Assembly: GCA_000727475.1 (NCBI GenBank)
Contig: KL647289.1
Location: 5,212,019 to 5,276,018 of the forward strand
From: Sarcocystis neurona
Lineage: Eukaryota; Apicomplexa; Conoidasida; Eucoccidiorida; Sarcocystidae
Reading direction: 5' to 3'
DNA length: 64,000 nt
The position numbers were made by a program, and so were the translations under genes. Below the pieces are notes generated by a model. The model was given only the letters and a program-made list of their open reading frames with translations. It did not search any database and was not told where the DNA came from. This document shows positions 1-10,656 of this stretch, piece after piece. How positions within the stretch are numbered: position 1 is the stretch's first letter; every line of letters starts with the position of its first letter.

Positions 1-1348
1 GCAGAAAAGACACGGAGGCAGCGGAACGCTTCGGTTATAAAGCTGAACAAGTGCTGTATCGTACATGGCAACCGCTGTGCCACTGCACCGTGAGAGCTTG
101 GGTGTCTAAAAGGATGTCAGCCAAGAGCATCGCTTTCGGTCTGGTGAAGCGGTGCAGGCGCTCAAAAATTCCGCAGCAAAAAGTTGAGTTTCTTACGACA
201 GAACATACAATATACGGCTGCGTGCGGAGCAGGTTATTCTCAGTTCCCCGGCGACGGCTGTTGTCGCCCAGTTTCCGTTGCATTATCACTGGCGAGTCAA
301 TCAAAAAAAACGCCCATACGGCTATATAATGACGAAGACAGCCGTCGAAGGTACGTATCCCCCACAAGCTAGGCTCTCACGAAGACGACGCCTCAGATTG
401 CAAGCTATTCCACCGGGGACTTTGAAATCCACATTTAGACTTTAGGGTTCACTTCACAAATCACGAAGACTGCAGTAATTTCACTTCGGACTAGTGAAGA
501 GGAGAGAGCAAGTGTGCACTTCGTGGAAGCATCTTAGCTCTTCAGACGATGTTCTTGACACCTTTTTTGTCCACGAATTGTCTTTTCATCAAACAGCTTT
601 ACGTGTTAACGGCATAAGTACATGCTCCGCCGCCTGGGGCAGTTGCATCGGCTGTTCGCAAGAAACCCGGACAGGTTCGCAGACGCTGCCAACCCTCTCT
701 AGGCGCACATGTTCTCGTAGAGCCCGAAGCGCTCGTTAAACAGTTGAGACGAACGACGCACGCAAGATGCGAAATTGTTGTTGTGGACGCTATTAAATCT
801 CCTGTACCTGAGCCACACGTCCACGTCTGCGGGGGCCGATGAAGCTTTAATACCTGCTTTCCACAACACTTAGCAGTTTTCTTATACAGATAAGCTTGTT
901 AGCCTCACCTGTGCCTTGGTTTTCAACGGCCGACGTAGCGCTTTAAACGATTCCCCAATCAGTCGCAGAGATTCTCTACGAACAAAATTACACGAAGTAG
1001 TCTTTGCGCATTGCAGGGATCAATTGTTTACACCCACGGAATGCGGTGAGGTGTTTTATGTGGACCGTTCTTGCCCGTCAGCCCTAAATATGAGAATTAG
1101 ACGCCCGTGGCAAGAACGCATTGTCACTGCCAAGGAAGACAAGCAAAGCCTGCGTCTTTCTGCAACGACAGCCGAAGGGAAGACGTATGTAGAACAGTGT
1201 CCTCTACCGGAGTTCTTTGTTCAGAACAGCATTACTATAGTCAAACCGCGATAATCTCATGTAATACGGACAGGCAGGTGCAAACCAACGTCTCTAGGTG
1301 TCGCCTGTCAACGTGCTACTGTCTGCAAAACAACTGTCTAGTACTTAC
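1..1348 (-). other. left edge: likely further exons of the PH/coiled-coil gene
   Basis: The next gene to the right reads toward this edge and shows no stop before it, so this stretch probably holds its 3' exons and introns. One minus-strand open segment around 50-200 (containing the residues LLADILLDTQALTVQW) is followed by a GT in splice-like context and could be an exon. A plus-strand open frame of 112 codons at 916-1254 has no recognisable family and is probably chance. I could not close the gene here; its stop may lie outside the window. Confidence 0.25.
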
Positions 1349-4300
1349 TTCTCTCGGTAACGTCTGAGTTGTGTACGATATTCTGAGAGGGTGTCGAGCA
1401 CCTGCAGTAAGCACGAAAAAAGTACTCGCGTGCCCACTGCTACCTCGACTTGACATGGGGCCGTAGAGAACATACCGCCCAGCTTCAACCCTTCGCAGGG
1501 ACCCAAATTGCGCATCAGAGTAGCGACCGAACTCGTCGATTTCTTCGCATTTTTCCAGCTGAAGAAAACAACTGTTTTTTCTTTCTTTCGAAGCAGCACT
1601 TACGTCCCTATAGTTTTCTTGCAGCTCTTGATGTTGCACGCTCAACAGCATTAAATCATTCTGCAACGCTATGAACCGGCTCATTGGGATCAAGTTCTCG
1701 ACTGGTTTCATCACGTCGACGCCTTTTACGAGCGGGAAACGCGCGTTACCCTCAAGTCCTGCAAAACGAATATCTCTAATCGTGTGACAAGCTTAACAGC
1801 GCTTGAGCGGTGACGGCATTTAAGTTTATTGAGGGAAAGCAAGCAATAAGAGGAAAGCGAACGAAGGTTTACACGGCGTGCCAGTCCGACGTAAACGTCC
1901 GTCTATCACTGAAGACTGACCTGGGTTTCTGAGGGAAGGTGTGATTTTCTAGCGTCCCACCAAATGTGAAACGTTTCGCCAATTAGCATTTCACGTCAGC
2001 ATCCTGCGTCAGAAAAAACTTACCTCCATAGTGGTAGCATCGCTCAGAAAACGGTGTGATCACCTCTTCTTCTTTGCTGGACGTGCACTCGGGAACGCTC
2101 GACTCTCCCTTCTCTTCTGCTGTCTTGGCCAATTCCACCTCGCCAAAAATCCAGCCGAAACGGTTTAAAGCCTGATATCATGCATCACACTTGTCCACAG
2201 AACAGCGTAGCTTGTAGGTTCCTGGGACAAACGACGGATGCACCACTAGGATGGAGTAGCTTGTAAACGTTTGTTTGTTTCCCAGCTTACCGTCTGAACG
2301 AATGTGTAGACGGAGGGCGTAGGCGCGCTTCTTGTATAACACTTCAGCTGCTCACCCAATAGCATCGCTCGCAAACTTATGTACGAAGACCTCGCCACTG
2401 CCGCCGCAACGCGTATCTCGTCCTGGAGAGCTCCTATCCTGTGCTACACACACCGAAAGACCACAAATTAGCGGCGCCAAGCTAGCTGGGAGGCGGTAAG
2501 CCGTGCAGGGAAATACCGTCGCCTCCGTGGGAAAAGCGTACCTTCGTAGAAGCTCAAGTTTGTCTTTCTCTCCCAGAGTGTACCCTGTCTCGTAAAACAG
2601 AATCTGCACAGGCAAGCACAACCAGAAGGATAATAGCGACCACAACGCTGTGTAACATACCGTGGGCACCGGGACCACTCAACTAGAGAAGTCCATAGCC
2701 GTAGCGCCGGGCTCGACTCTCTTAGACGACCACACATATTGACACTTGCTTGGAAAACCGAGCCTGCTTACCTTGTTCTCGCTGCAAAGCAACCACTTCC
2801 GGAGGTAGTCGAACACGTCACCCGCTTCTGCCACTTTGCGGACAACTTTGAACTGCACCCAGGTACACAAAGATTAGCAACGCACACTTCATTGCTTATC
2901 GGATACGCGAATCAAAAGTGTGCTTTTGCTGACGTTGTGATGTGGTTGTGACTGAACAACAAGAACTCGAGGATGCTACCCGCTTCTCTTGCTGAACCAG
3001 GCAGCCAGTGCGGCCGCTTAAAGCAACATTAACTCTCAGGCAGACTCTACTGGCTCAGGTGATGCAACGGCGTTCCACTTGTTCTGCAGACTGTATATAC
3101 AGACGCACGTGTACCTCACTTTTTCGTCAAATCTGGCCTCTATCTCATGAAAACGACGAACAACGGCCACGTTCTCCTCTCTGAAGTGTACCGCAAACGT
3201 CAAACGTGACCACACAGCCTGGCACACTTCGCACATCGCGGTCGAAAGGCGGCACGCGTTGGCCTTCCCGCCGTCATCTGGCACAACTGTAATATACAAG
3301 CTCTACACAACACTAATTCATCGTGTCGCCGTCTGACAGACTGCTCGACCACGGGCATGGCACAAGTTGGGAGCACTTACTTCAAGCTAATATTTTCCGT
3401 GCCAAGCTTCTGCATGGTGTTACGGAACCGCGACATTATCAGAGCAAGGCGGGATGGGTTGTCTTTGGCTTCCTCCAGATCGCATAGAAGTCCATTGTAC
3501 CTGGATTCGACCTGCCGCTTCTCAAGTTCCAAGGCGCGGATGCGACACTGCTGCTTGCTAGCATGCTCTTTCAGCTCGTTGAGAGAACGGCTAAGGAGAG
3601 CTCGTTCTGAGGCACAAGAAGAGAAGAAGAGTTAAAAACGTGACATGGCACATATGTTCAGCTGCGACTCAAGAGCCCAGCGGAAACGGTAGCGAATTTG
3701 AAAATTTCAACGCTTTCGATGCTCAGTAACAGCGAAGGGACAAAAGCTGTTTAGCTGGTAATAGCGTAACTAATATTGAAGTAGGATCTTTCCAGTAGGC
3801 GTATGTGCTTTTCTCCTGCAGGTCCTAATGTGCATTTCGAAGTAGAATTCCCTCCAACGACCGTAGTCATAAGCGCCTCTGGCTGTCTTACCGTGTAGAC
3901 CCGCTGCAATCTGACCCTGTAAAGCAGAAATTTCATTGACCTTCTGGTCTATGTACTCCGCCGCCGCTTTCTCCGTCACTTCCCCAGTAGCTTGCAGTCG
4001 CCGTGTCTTATCTCGAAGACGTTCGATCTCTAGCTGCGACGAAAACATGGCTTCGAGGCGGAACGGCAGTAGTCGCACTGGCACGCTATATGCACCTCCT
4101 CGGTGAGTTCGTATTGAATGTGGTGGCTGGATGGCACGAAAGAATAAATGGACGCTGTGACTCGCGGCATGTGCGTACGAACGGGGCACCGTAACCGTGC
4201 ATATCGTCCCAGCAGTGCATCGCCTGCTTGACAATTTTGCTGACTTACCAAGAGCTCTTTTTTCATTAAGTGCATCTCCTCTGTCGTTTGTTTGTATTGC

Positions 4301-5294
4301 ATGTCCCGTAAGTGAACAAGTTGCTGATCTCGGCGTGCCGTGGAACGCTGCTTCTGTGCTTCTTGCTGCAGAGCAGACAGCTCTGCACGGCAACCTCCCA
4401 TGTTTGCTACGGAAATCTCGCGTCTCCACGTTTCCGCATTGAGAAGCGACGTGACAGATAAAACGAAAGGCAATGGGGAACTATCCGCCTCATGTTTCCC
4501 TTTACTGGTCACGTAGACGATGTGTTGCTGTGATAGCGTAGTTTGGTCTGGTAGAAAAGGTACGACCTGCAGCACACAGCACGGAGCACAGAAACTTCCA
4601 GGATGTACGACTTAGCCACTGTAGTGTGTACGCTGCGTTCGAGAGACAAAGCGGTATCTTCAAAAAGCACAGAAAACGCCGTTGCGCGAACCACGCAGCC
4701 TTACCTGCAAGCTGGCTATCTGACGGCAAGAACTACAATTCTCGTTGTTCCTCATACCGTCAGAAAAACTGTGGATCTAAGCGCCACTCTTATTGTGTTT
4801 CGTTACAACAAGTCCCAATTATACTGTCACTTCTCTTATAAGCGCTGTCCGCACAAATTCCACCGATGCAGTATTGTGTTTACACCTGGTCGTATGTCCT
4901 CCGCGGCTCCTGCTTCTACTATTGCTTCTATCATTGTCGCTGGTCGTACGCACACTATCAATGCAGTGGTGAACACGGCTCTTCGTACCTCCTTCGCCAG
5001 CGCCTCCCTACCACTGTACAGCGCCGCCGTCACATCTTCCAGAAGAAACGCGCCTTCATAACTGGAGCCTTGAGACACCGCAAAAGCCAGGATATTCGAC
5101 TTGATCACGCAAAATTTCTTCTCCCAACTCACGTCGGCTGGCCATGCGCCATGGCGCTGGCTGACGGGCCTCCCGTTACTCAGCAGCAGATATGCTACAC
5201 CCCTATGGCTACTGGGAATGTCCGGGGATCGGAGCAGCGCCTGGAAGGCCAGGTCGTCTACCCAGAAAGAGCTGACTCCTCTTGAGGTTGTCAT
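1349..5294 (-). CDS. PH-domain and coiled-coil protein (multi-exon, 3' end open)
   Basis: The first assigned exon (5294-4989, 102 codons, phase 0) starts with ATG and reads like a PH domain: a YLLLSNG strand, then WEKKFCVIKSNILAF and GAFLLEDV, the usual strand pattern of PH domains that bind phosphoinositides or proteins. Later exons read as charged heptad-rich helix: about 4470-4249, 4033-3892, 3606-3381, 3300 to about 3145, 2852-2772, 2603-2542, about 2160-2024, about 1720-1604 and 1401-1349. Splice phases join cleanly for most of them (for example 4249/4033 phase 0, 3892/3606 phase 1, 3381/3300 phase 2, 2772/2603 phase 0). Typical helical runs are RALELEKRQVESRYNGLL and LQNDLMLLSVQHQELQENY. 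The exon between the PH domain and 4470 is not certain (a donor after SQLA near 4704 is one candidate). A membrane-tethered structural or centrosomal coiled-coil role is only inference; I do not recognise the orthologue. Confidence 0.55.
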
Positions 5295-6326
5295 TGTTTG
5301 AGTGCGTACACGCCGATTTTCACAGACGCCTTCGCCGTGGGAAGGCTGAATCGTGTGCTCGTGGCGACGACCTCTTCCATGCCGCGTAACTCGGTGAACA
5401 TAGTGGACTGCTAAGAAACATGGTGCTGCAGCGCTTTTCGGGGCCACGGCTTGCCAGTGAACTTCATTCCCAGCATGACAAAGCCGATCAAACGTCGCGT
5501 GTTTGCCGCGCTGCTACTCGTGTGACGACCATCGCATGAGGCGGACGTATGCGACAGCGATTTCATTTGAGTAAGGCTCTACGACACTTGGCAGTGGGTA
5601 CAGGCATTGTATAATTGGTGACATATTGTATTGTCGTATGTATTTCTATTTAAACTTTCGTCACGGGTGTGTGATGAATGTGCGACACCGTCGTAGGCAG
5701 CTCGTCCCGCGCCACGGCATGTGTTGATGGCTAGCACGTGCACGTGGACAATCCCCTGTGCATGCCGCGCAGACACTGGTGAGACAGCCGGTTCAACGGT
5801 ACCGTAAGCGTTTCCTAAATGTCCTTTTCCAACATCGTAGAGTGCAACACGTTCCACGACGATACGATATGTACGTCAGAAGAGCAGTGCTGCTGATCCT
5901 ATTGTTCAGGAGTCGATTTGCCACGCTTGGAACACACCATCGACATGTTAGCAGGCGAGTGAGTAGCTGGTGCTCGACGAAATAAGCGACTTGTCTGCCA
6001 CAAACTGCATGAGATAACCTGCAGGAAAGCTGCGCGGTTCAGAACTCCTGTGAAGGGGACGTCATTGTTTGAAGGGGTGGGCAGTGAGGAGCTCTACCGA
6101 TTTGTCTGACCGTGAGCAGCACAGTTGTTTGCGGGGGGAGCGGCACGACAGCCCGTACATGCTTGGTAAATGCGCAGCCTCCAGAAGCGTGGTAGCGTGT
6201 CAGAACGCGTGTTCGTCCGAGGCTGTCGTAGAGCAGTCTCCCTGCGTTCCGAAATTTTTCGGTTGATAAGTTTCACTCGACACTCGTACAACCAATCTGC
6301 TACGCCCTCCTGCAAGTGGCATTTAC

Positions 6327-6780
6327 CGCTGCGCCATGCCTCGTCGCTTTCCGTATCTGGTACACTTTCACTCAGCTTCATTATCCTGATTTGCTACAGC
6401 TCGAAGATTAACAGAACTTTCGCTTTGTGCGTTTGATCCCGCTAAAAGAGTGCGAAGCTCGGTGGATGCAACTTTGTGTCTCACGTGTAAGTTTCCGCGT
6501 CTTCCACCACTTAGTGCCTTCGTGTGCAGTATCCCACATACGAAGAGGCACACGTGGTTCTCCTGCAGACGTCGACTGCATTTCCTTTGAAGCGCTTTTA
6601 ATGCTTAATGCAAGAGATTGTCTTCTGTCCACCAGCGTCTCGCCCAAGAACTGGGTGCGGAATAGCAAAATGTCGTGCACAGTATGAACCTACTTACCCA
6701 GGATCCTTGTCCACACGCAACACGGGCCATGAACTCCCTCCACGCCCCCCAAACGCAAAGCTGTTTCTCCGCCGCTGCAT
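6327..6780 (-). CDS. possible 5' exons upstream of the PH/coiled-coil gene
   Basis: Three minus-strand open segments carry good splice borders. One runs from about 6780 to 6698 and ends before GTAAGT, reading WREFMARVACGQGSW. The next starts at 6650 after a CAG acceptor and keeps the frame with FLGETLVDRRQSLALSIKS, ending near a GTATGT. The third is 6393-6327, reading KLSESVPDTESDEAWRS before GTAAAT. The first two join in phase 0. They could be the N-terminal part of the PH/coiled-coil gene, which would make its PH domain internal, or a separate small gene between it and the CFAP97 gene. No start codon could be fixed and no domain is recognised. Confidence 0.3.
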
Positions 6781-7143
6781 GTTGTCTTCGAAGGAACAGT
6801 TGTGAAGGCTTTTCGAATGTCTACGTGTAATCCACAAGCGAGAATTTTCGGGGATATTTCAAGTCTTTGGGAGACGGTGGCACGCACGAGGCACAAACAT
6901 TGTTGTATTGAAGTAGTTCAGAGTAATCTTGACTGCGACTGTGTGAACATACTGAAGTGTTGCAGTTTTCTTGATGGACCACGTGTAGCAACAATGCGCG
7001 AGCCTAAACTCCATCGCTTCCCCGAGGAGCCCTACGTGCACGTTGCTCTCAATACATACTTAGACACACATTTCGTGGATCGGGTGAAGGGGTGCAGCAC
7101 AGTTCTCGTACCACGCCGAAGCGCTTGTTTGCAGTTGTCGGGA

Positions 7144-7929
7144 TTAATATGGCAAACGTTTGGAACCTGTCTTTAGACAAAGGCGGGCTTGTTTAGCTGT
7201 CGTGTCGTGCAGACTGCGAGCGTATTCTTTATCCATGGATCGTAAGTACGCACTTCGAACATGCGGGGATTGCGAACGAGGTTTTCTCGGACTGGTCAAG
7301 GTACGCGGGCTGGCAGGAGGTCGAGGGGTGCGGCGTAACCGAGGGGTCACAGCCAGGCTATACACGTTGCGTACTCGAGCTAGGGCTTTCTCGTTCGCCG
7401 CCTCCTGCAGCTGGCTTCTGTCTGGATCCGTTTTCTTGTGTTTGACCAGGTCTTTCATACTTAAAATTGCTGGACGCTCACAGATGTTCTTGAATCTTCC
7501 TGCGTAGAATGCCGCATGCCTCTCCCACTCCTGAAAATTCAAGTGTGGTTTGGCTTCGAGTATCTTCTGATAGGTGAACCTGTTGCCGTTGGCAATACGT
7601 TGCTGTAGTTCTCTTCGATTAGCCAAATTCAAAGTCGACGGGCCTCGGGGCTCGCTTTGCAGTGCTGTGCAGGGCGTACGATCCATCACGCGATATAGTC
7701 GGTCAAGTAGAATTTTATTTTCGCGGTCTATCTGCAGGAGACGCTCGTGCGTCATTGTTTCATATTTGAGATTTCTGCCTGAGCGCGGGGATGGGCATAC
7801 AGGAGAAAGCTTAATGACGGCCTTCACCTCTCGAAGTCTTTCTTCGTGAAGGCGACGATCCAGCTCGACTTGCCGTTTGTAACATAGTTTGTTCCCTTCT
7901 ATAATCGCTCTATGCATCTTAGACAGCAT
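7144..7929 (-). CDS. CFAP97 (KIAA1430/Hemingway) family flagellar protein
   Basis: A single open exon of 261 codons from ATG at 7929. The frame is open 63 bases further upstream but has no earlier ATG, so 7929 is the natural start. The middle part has the family hallmarks: ERLLQIDRENKILLDRLYRV, then NRRELQQRIANGNRFTYQKI and a LEAKPHLNFQEWERH segment. These match the pattern of CFAP97 proteins, in which paired basic helices of the type 'ENQ-ILKRL' are followed by a W-E/D motif. The C-terminal third is basic and Pro/Ser-rich and ends in RLPY. CFAP97 proteins (Hemingway in flies) are needed for building motile axonemes. In an apicomplexan the only flagellated stage is the male gamete, so expression there is expected by inference. 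It could be a CFAP97D paralogue rather than CFAP97 itself; the family call is firmer than the orthology. Confidence 0.7.
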   Translation of the reverse strand: MLSKMHRAIIEGNKLCYKRQVELDRRLHEERLREVKAVIKLSPVCPSPRSGRNLKYETMTHERLLQIDRENKILLDRLYRVMDRTPCTALQSEPRGPSTLNLANRRELQQRIANGNRFTYQKILEAKPHLNFQEWERHAAFYAGRFKNICERPAILSMKDLVKHKKTDPDRSQLQEAANEKALARVRNVYSLAVTPRLRRTPRPPASPRTLTSPRKPRSQSPHVRSAYLRSMDKEYARSLHDTTAKQARLCLKTGSKRLPY

Positions 7930-9753
7930 CAAAGGCGGCAAAGGCGAACGCCGCGAGAGCAAGTTAAACGTGTCCAGCGAAATACAGTACACAGCACGGG
8001 AAGCCGGGGATTCCGCCCTCCACTATAGACGGCGAGTGGCACGGCAGGCCACAGTTGACAGCGCAGGGCCAAGAGTTAAGAACAGCAGTTTACAATCGTG
8101 GGCGCTGCAGGAGTAAGAGACTCTTCTATTGTTCTCACCAGTGGCGCCCCACAATTTAGTGGAGGCAACGGTGCAACTGAAATTGCGATATTACACAGTG
8201 CCGATCGTCAAAGTATTACTTTGGCTTCTTGTAGAGCTTTAGAGCCTACACGATTCAGGCTAAGGTACCAAATCTCATCGCCCCTGGAATCTGCTTGTGC
8301 GAAGGAGCGGTACAGAACGTTTACACCAACGTAGCAATGTCTGTGTAAGCCATAATCTTGTTTCGAGTTCACCTTGTTACGCAGTGCGGTTTACGGAGCA
8401 TGAAAGGGTAGTAAGAAGATATGATGTTTCCTTGAAAGCAGACTCCGCCATTACATGCATGCAGCAGATGCCACACCAAGGTGCAAGTGGCTTGCTTGTC
8501 GACCATACTGAATTTAGTATGTGTGCCCTTACCAATCTGCCCGTATGGCGTAGCTACTAATGATTGCGATCTATGCATATCTCTACACAAACATTAGAAA
8601 GTTGACAATCGTGCCAGAATCAACGTTCAGAGGAATGATGCACGAATCCCATTCGGATTGTCCGCGACGGTGTAACGTGTGGGTCCGTCAAAAGCCGTTG
8701 CCCACGGACGCTGTAGCGATCGATGAGGACGTCCGTGGTGGATTTCGACGAAGAACGCCACGGTTGTGTGTCCAAACTACTGGTTCTCTACCCGAAAACG
8801 GAAGGAGGCTAGATTTCTTGTTTGACGTCGCGCGCACTGTCGAAAGACACAGGCTGTGGAGAGAACCTCAGCTGCAGAGTAACACCAAAAGAAGGCGCAG
8901 TCCCTCAGTCAGTCTTCTACGGAGTGCTACCCGGGGAAGCGGGGTAATGAAGTAGTATAAAGTGGGCAACTAGAAGTCGAGTTCGGCGTCGAAGTCAGGT
9001 AGTGCGGGGATGAGCAGAAGAAAGAAATAGATATTAGATAACATTGTTCAGCTGAAGTGTTTACCTGATCAGATCGTACACTGTTGCAATACGGTGGCAA
9101 CAAAAGAAGGAAGTTTGCAATACGGTGGCAACAAAAGAAGGAAGTTAAGGGCGAAAGGACGAAGACGCTTCTTCACCTACCAACGGCCATGTTAAATGTA
9201 GTTCAGCGAGCCAGCGGACCACGGCGTGGCTTCTGCCCGTAGGGCGGGCAACCCCACTTTGAGGATGGATCTGGGAAAAGTACTGAGTACAAAAGCGGAA
9301 GTACTCGCGAATACGTACTTGAAAAAGAGCTTGGAGTTTTGGGCTTGATGGATGCACCAAGCTTGTCTACCGCTTTCGACGGGCATATTTAACTGAGTGG
9401 TGCGGACCACCCTTGACACGAACGCGTGTTCCTCTTGGTCAAAGCGGTTCCCTTCAGAAGCCTGTGTGACTCACGATTATGTCCAGAGTCCAATGCCTGT
9501 TTGTGAGGGGGTCATTCTTTGAACGACCCTCTACTGTCGGAGTGGTTGCTGCGATGGAAATACCATTTAATCTCTATCAGAACCTGACGGCGGCAAGATG
9601 GTGACATCGCAACAGAAATTTGCCAGGTAGTCTTCCTTCACAGCACAAGTGACGAAAATCTTTCTGACTTCGTAAGCAAAAGATTGTCGCCGCCTGCAAG
9701 CACCCAAGTCGCAAAAATCTAGCAGGGCGCCATGTGTTCGCCTCACTCACAGC
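7930..9753. other. stretch without a supported gene
   Basis: Upstream of the CFAP97 start I see only short overlapping frames. The longest, 131 codons on plus ending at 8955, is basic and low in recognisable pattern. On minus, 9320-9185 has an exon-like segment (REYFRFCTQYFSQIHPQSG, then a GTAGGT donor) that might belong to a gene starting at 10053. A TGCATGCA-like motif occurs near 8455; GCATGC is a known apicomplexan AP2 binding core, but its use here is unproven. Confidence 0.35.
9084..9145. repeat. 31-bp perfect tandem duplication
   Basis: The unit beginning TTGCAATACGGTGGCAACAA is present twice back to back with a 31-base period (copies start at 9084 and 9115) and ends in AAGAAGGAAG. 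The copies are identical, which points to a recent slippage or unequal exchange. It lies in non-coding sequence. Confidence 0.9.
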
Positions 9754-10053
9754 TCAAAAACCCGTTGAGGCGGCGGCCTCATTCACCACTGTGGCAGTAT
9801 GGGGAAGGTCAGCTATGGCCGCGCGAGTTTTTGGCCGGTTGCCCGTAGGAGGTACTACGGCGAGTATTGCCTCGCCGTTGTCTTGCGAAGCTGATGGACT
9901 AATGGCCAGGGCGAGAGATTCTGCTGGCACGTCCGCTGTAGAGCGCTGCAATGCGAAGCAGTGCGCCATCTCTCGGTAAATGTTGTCCAGGCCGATGCGG
10001 TTGCTGAACGGTGCTGCGTACTTTCTTCCGTCTGTTCGCAAGGTCGTACCCAT
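9754..10053 (-). CDS. hypothetical 99-residue protein or first exon
   Basis: ATG at 10053 opens a 99-codon frame that ends in TGA at 9754. The first half reads RKYAAPFSNRIGLDNIYREM and looks like folded protein; the second half is Ala/Pro/Thr-rich. It may be a complete short gene or the first exon of a longer minus-strand gene that continues to the exon-like segment near 9320-9185. It is divergent from the first subtilisin gene, so the gap between them may hold two promoters. No family is recognised. Confidence 0.3.
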   Translation of the reverse strand: MGTTLRTDGRKYAAPFSNRIGLDNIYREMAHCFALQRSTADVPAESLALAISPSASQDNGEAILAVVPPTGNRPKTRAAIADLPHTATVVNEAAASTGF

Positions 10054-10656
10054 CCTTCCCCGTAAAAACAAAAGGTAGAGGCTTCAGCGCTGCCGGCACC
10101 CCCTCCTGTGCATTAATAGCAGTAAAGACGCCACACAGAGTACAGGATTATTCCATCGTTTGCGATGTGCTTTTGCGCCTCCCATCCACCTTTAAAGTAG
10201 GAGGCGGGGAACAGGAATGACTGCGCATCTCTGCACGCTGACTAGAAGCTAATATTCAGTTTTTACACAGGTGCGGATGCTGAGTATACCGTGTACGCTC
10301 TGACGGTTTTCTGTGTGTGTCCCGACGAACACCCAAATCTACCTTTTCAACGGATACCCTTTACTGGTTACTTTTACGGAAGAACTCAGCAGGAACACTC
10401 AAAACGTTCACTTTACAATGAAATCCAACCGTGTGTATCAGGCAATTCCCAACACAGGTGGTTGGCCTCGTGTACGCATCGTGCGCGTAACCAGACACTG
10501 ATAAAGGAAGCTCTTGTCACGGCAAAGCGTGGACGTGTCTGCTGTCCTCGCGGACTCTGAAGGTCTACATTGTTGCAACGGCAACGCGTCGTTGTACTTT
10601 TCATCTTTTTCACGAGCGTGAACACCGTCTGCTGCTTTCTGTACTGGATTTCGTCA
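10054..10656. other. intergenic region upstream of the first subtilisin gene
   Basis: About 600 bases without a supported gene. The reading frame of the first subtilisin exon is open back to 10570, but that stretch has no ATG, so it is most likely 5' leader. No TATA-like element or clear repeat stands out. Confidence 0.3.

Noticed and set aside
916..1254. 112-codon plus-strand frame at the left edge
   Set aside because: No ATG at its beginning, no motif, and it lies opposite a minus-strand gene's introns.
10570..10656. Earlier start of subtilisin copy 1 giving a longer signal sequence
   Set aside because: The open frame begins at a TTG, not an ATG; the first ATG is at 10657 and is followed by a suitable secretion signal.
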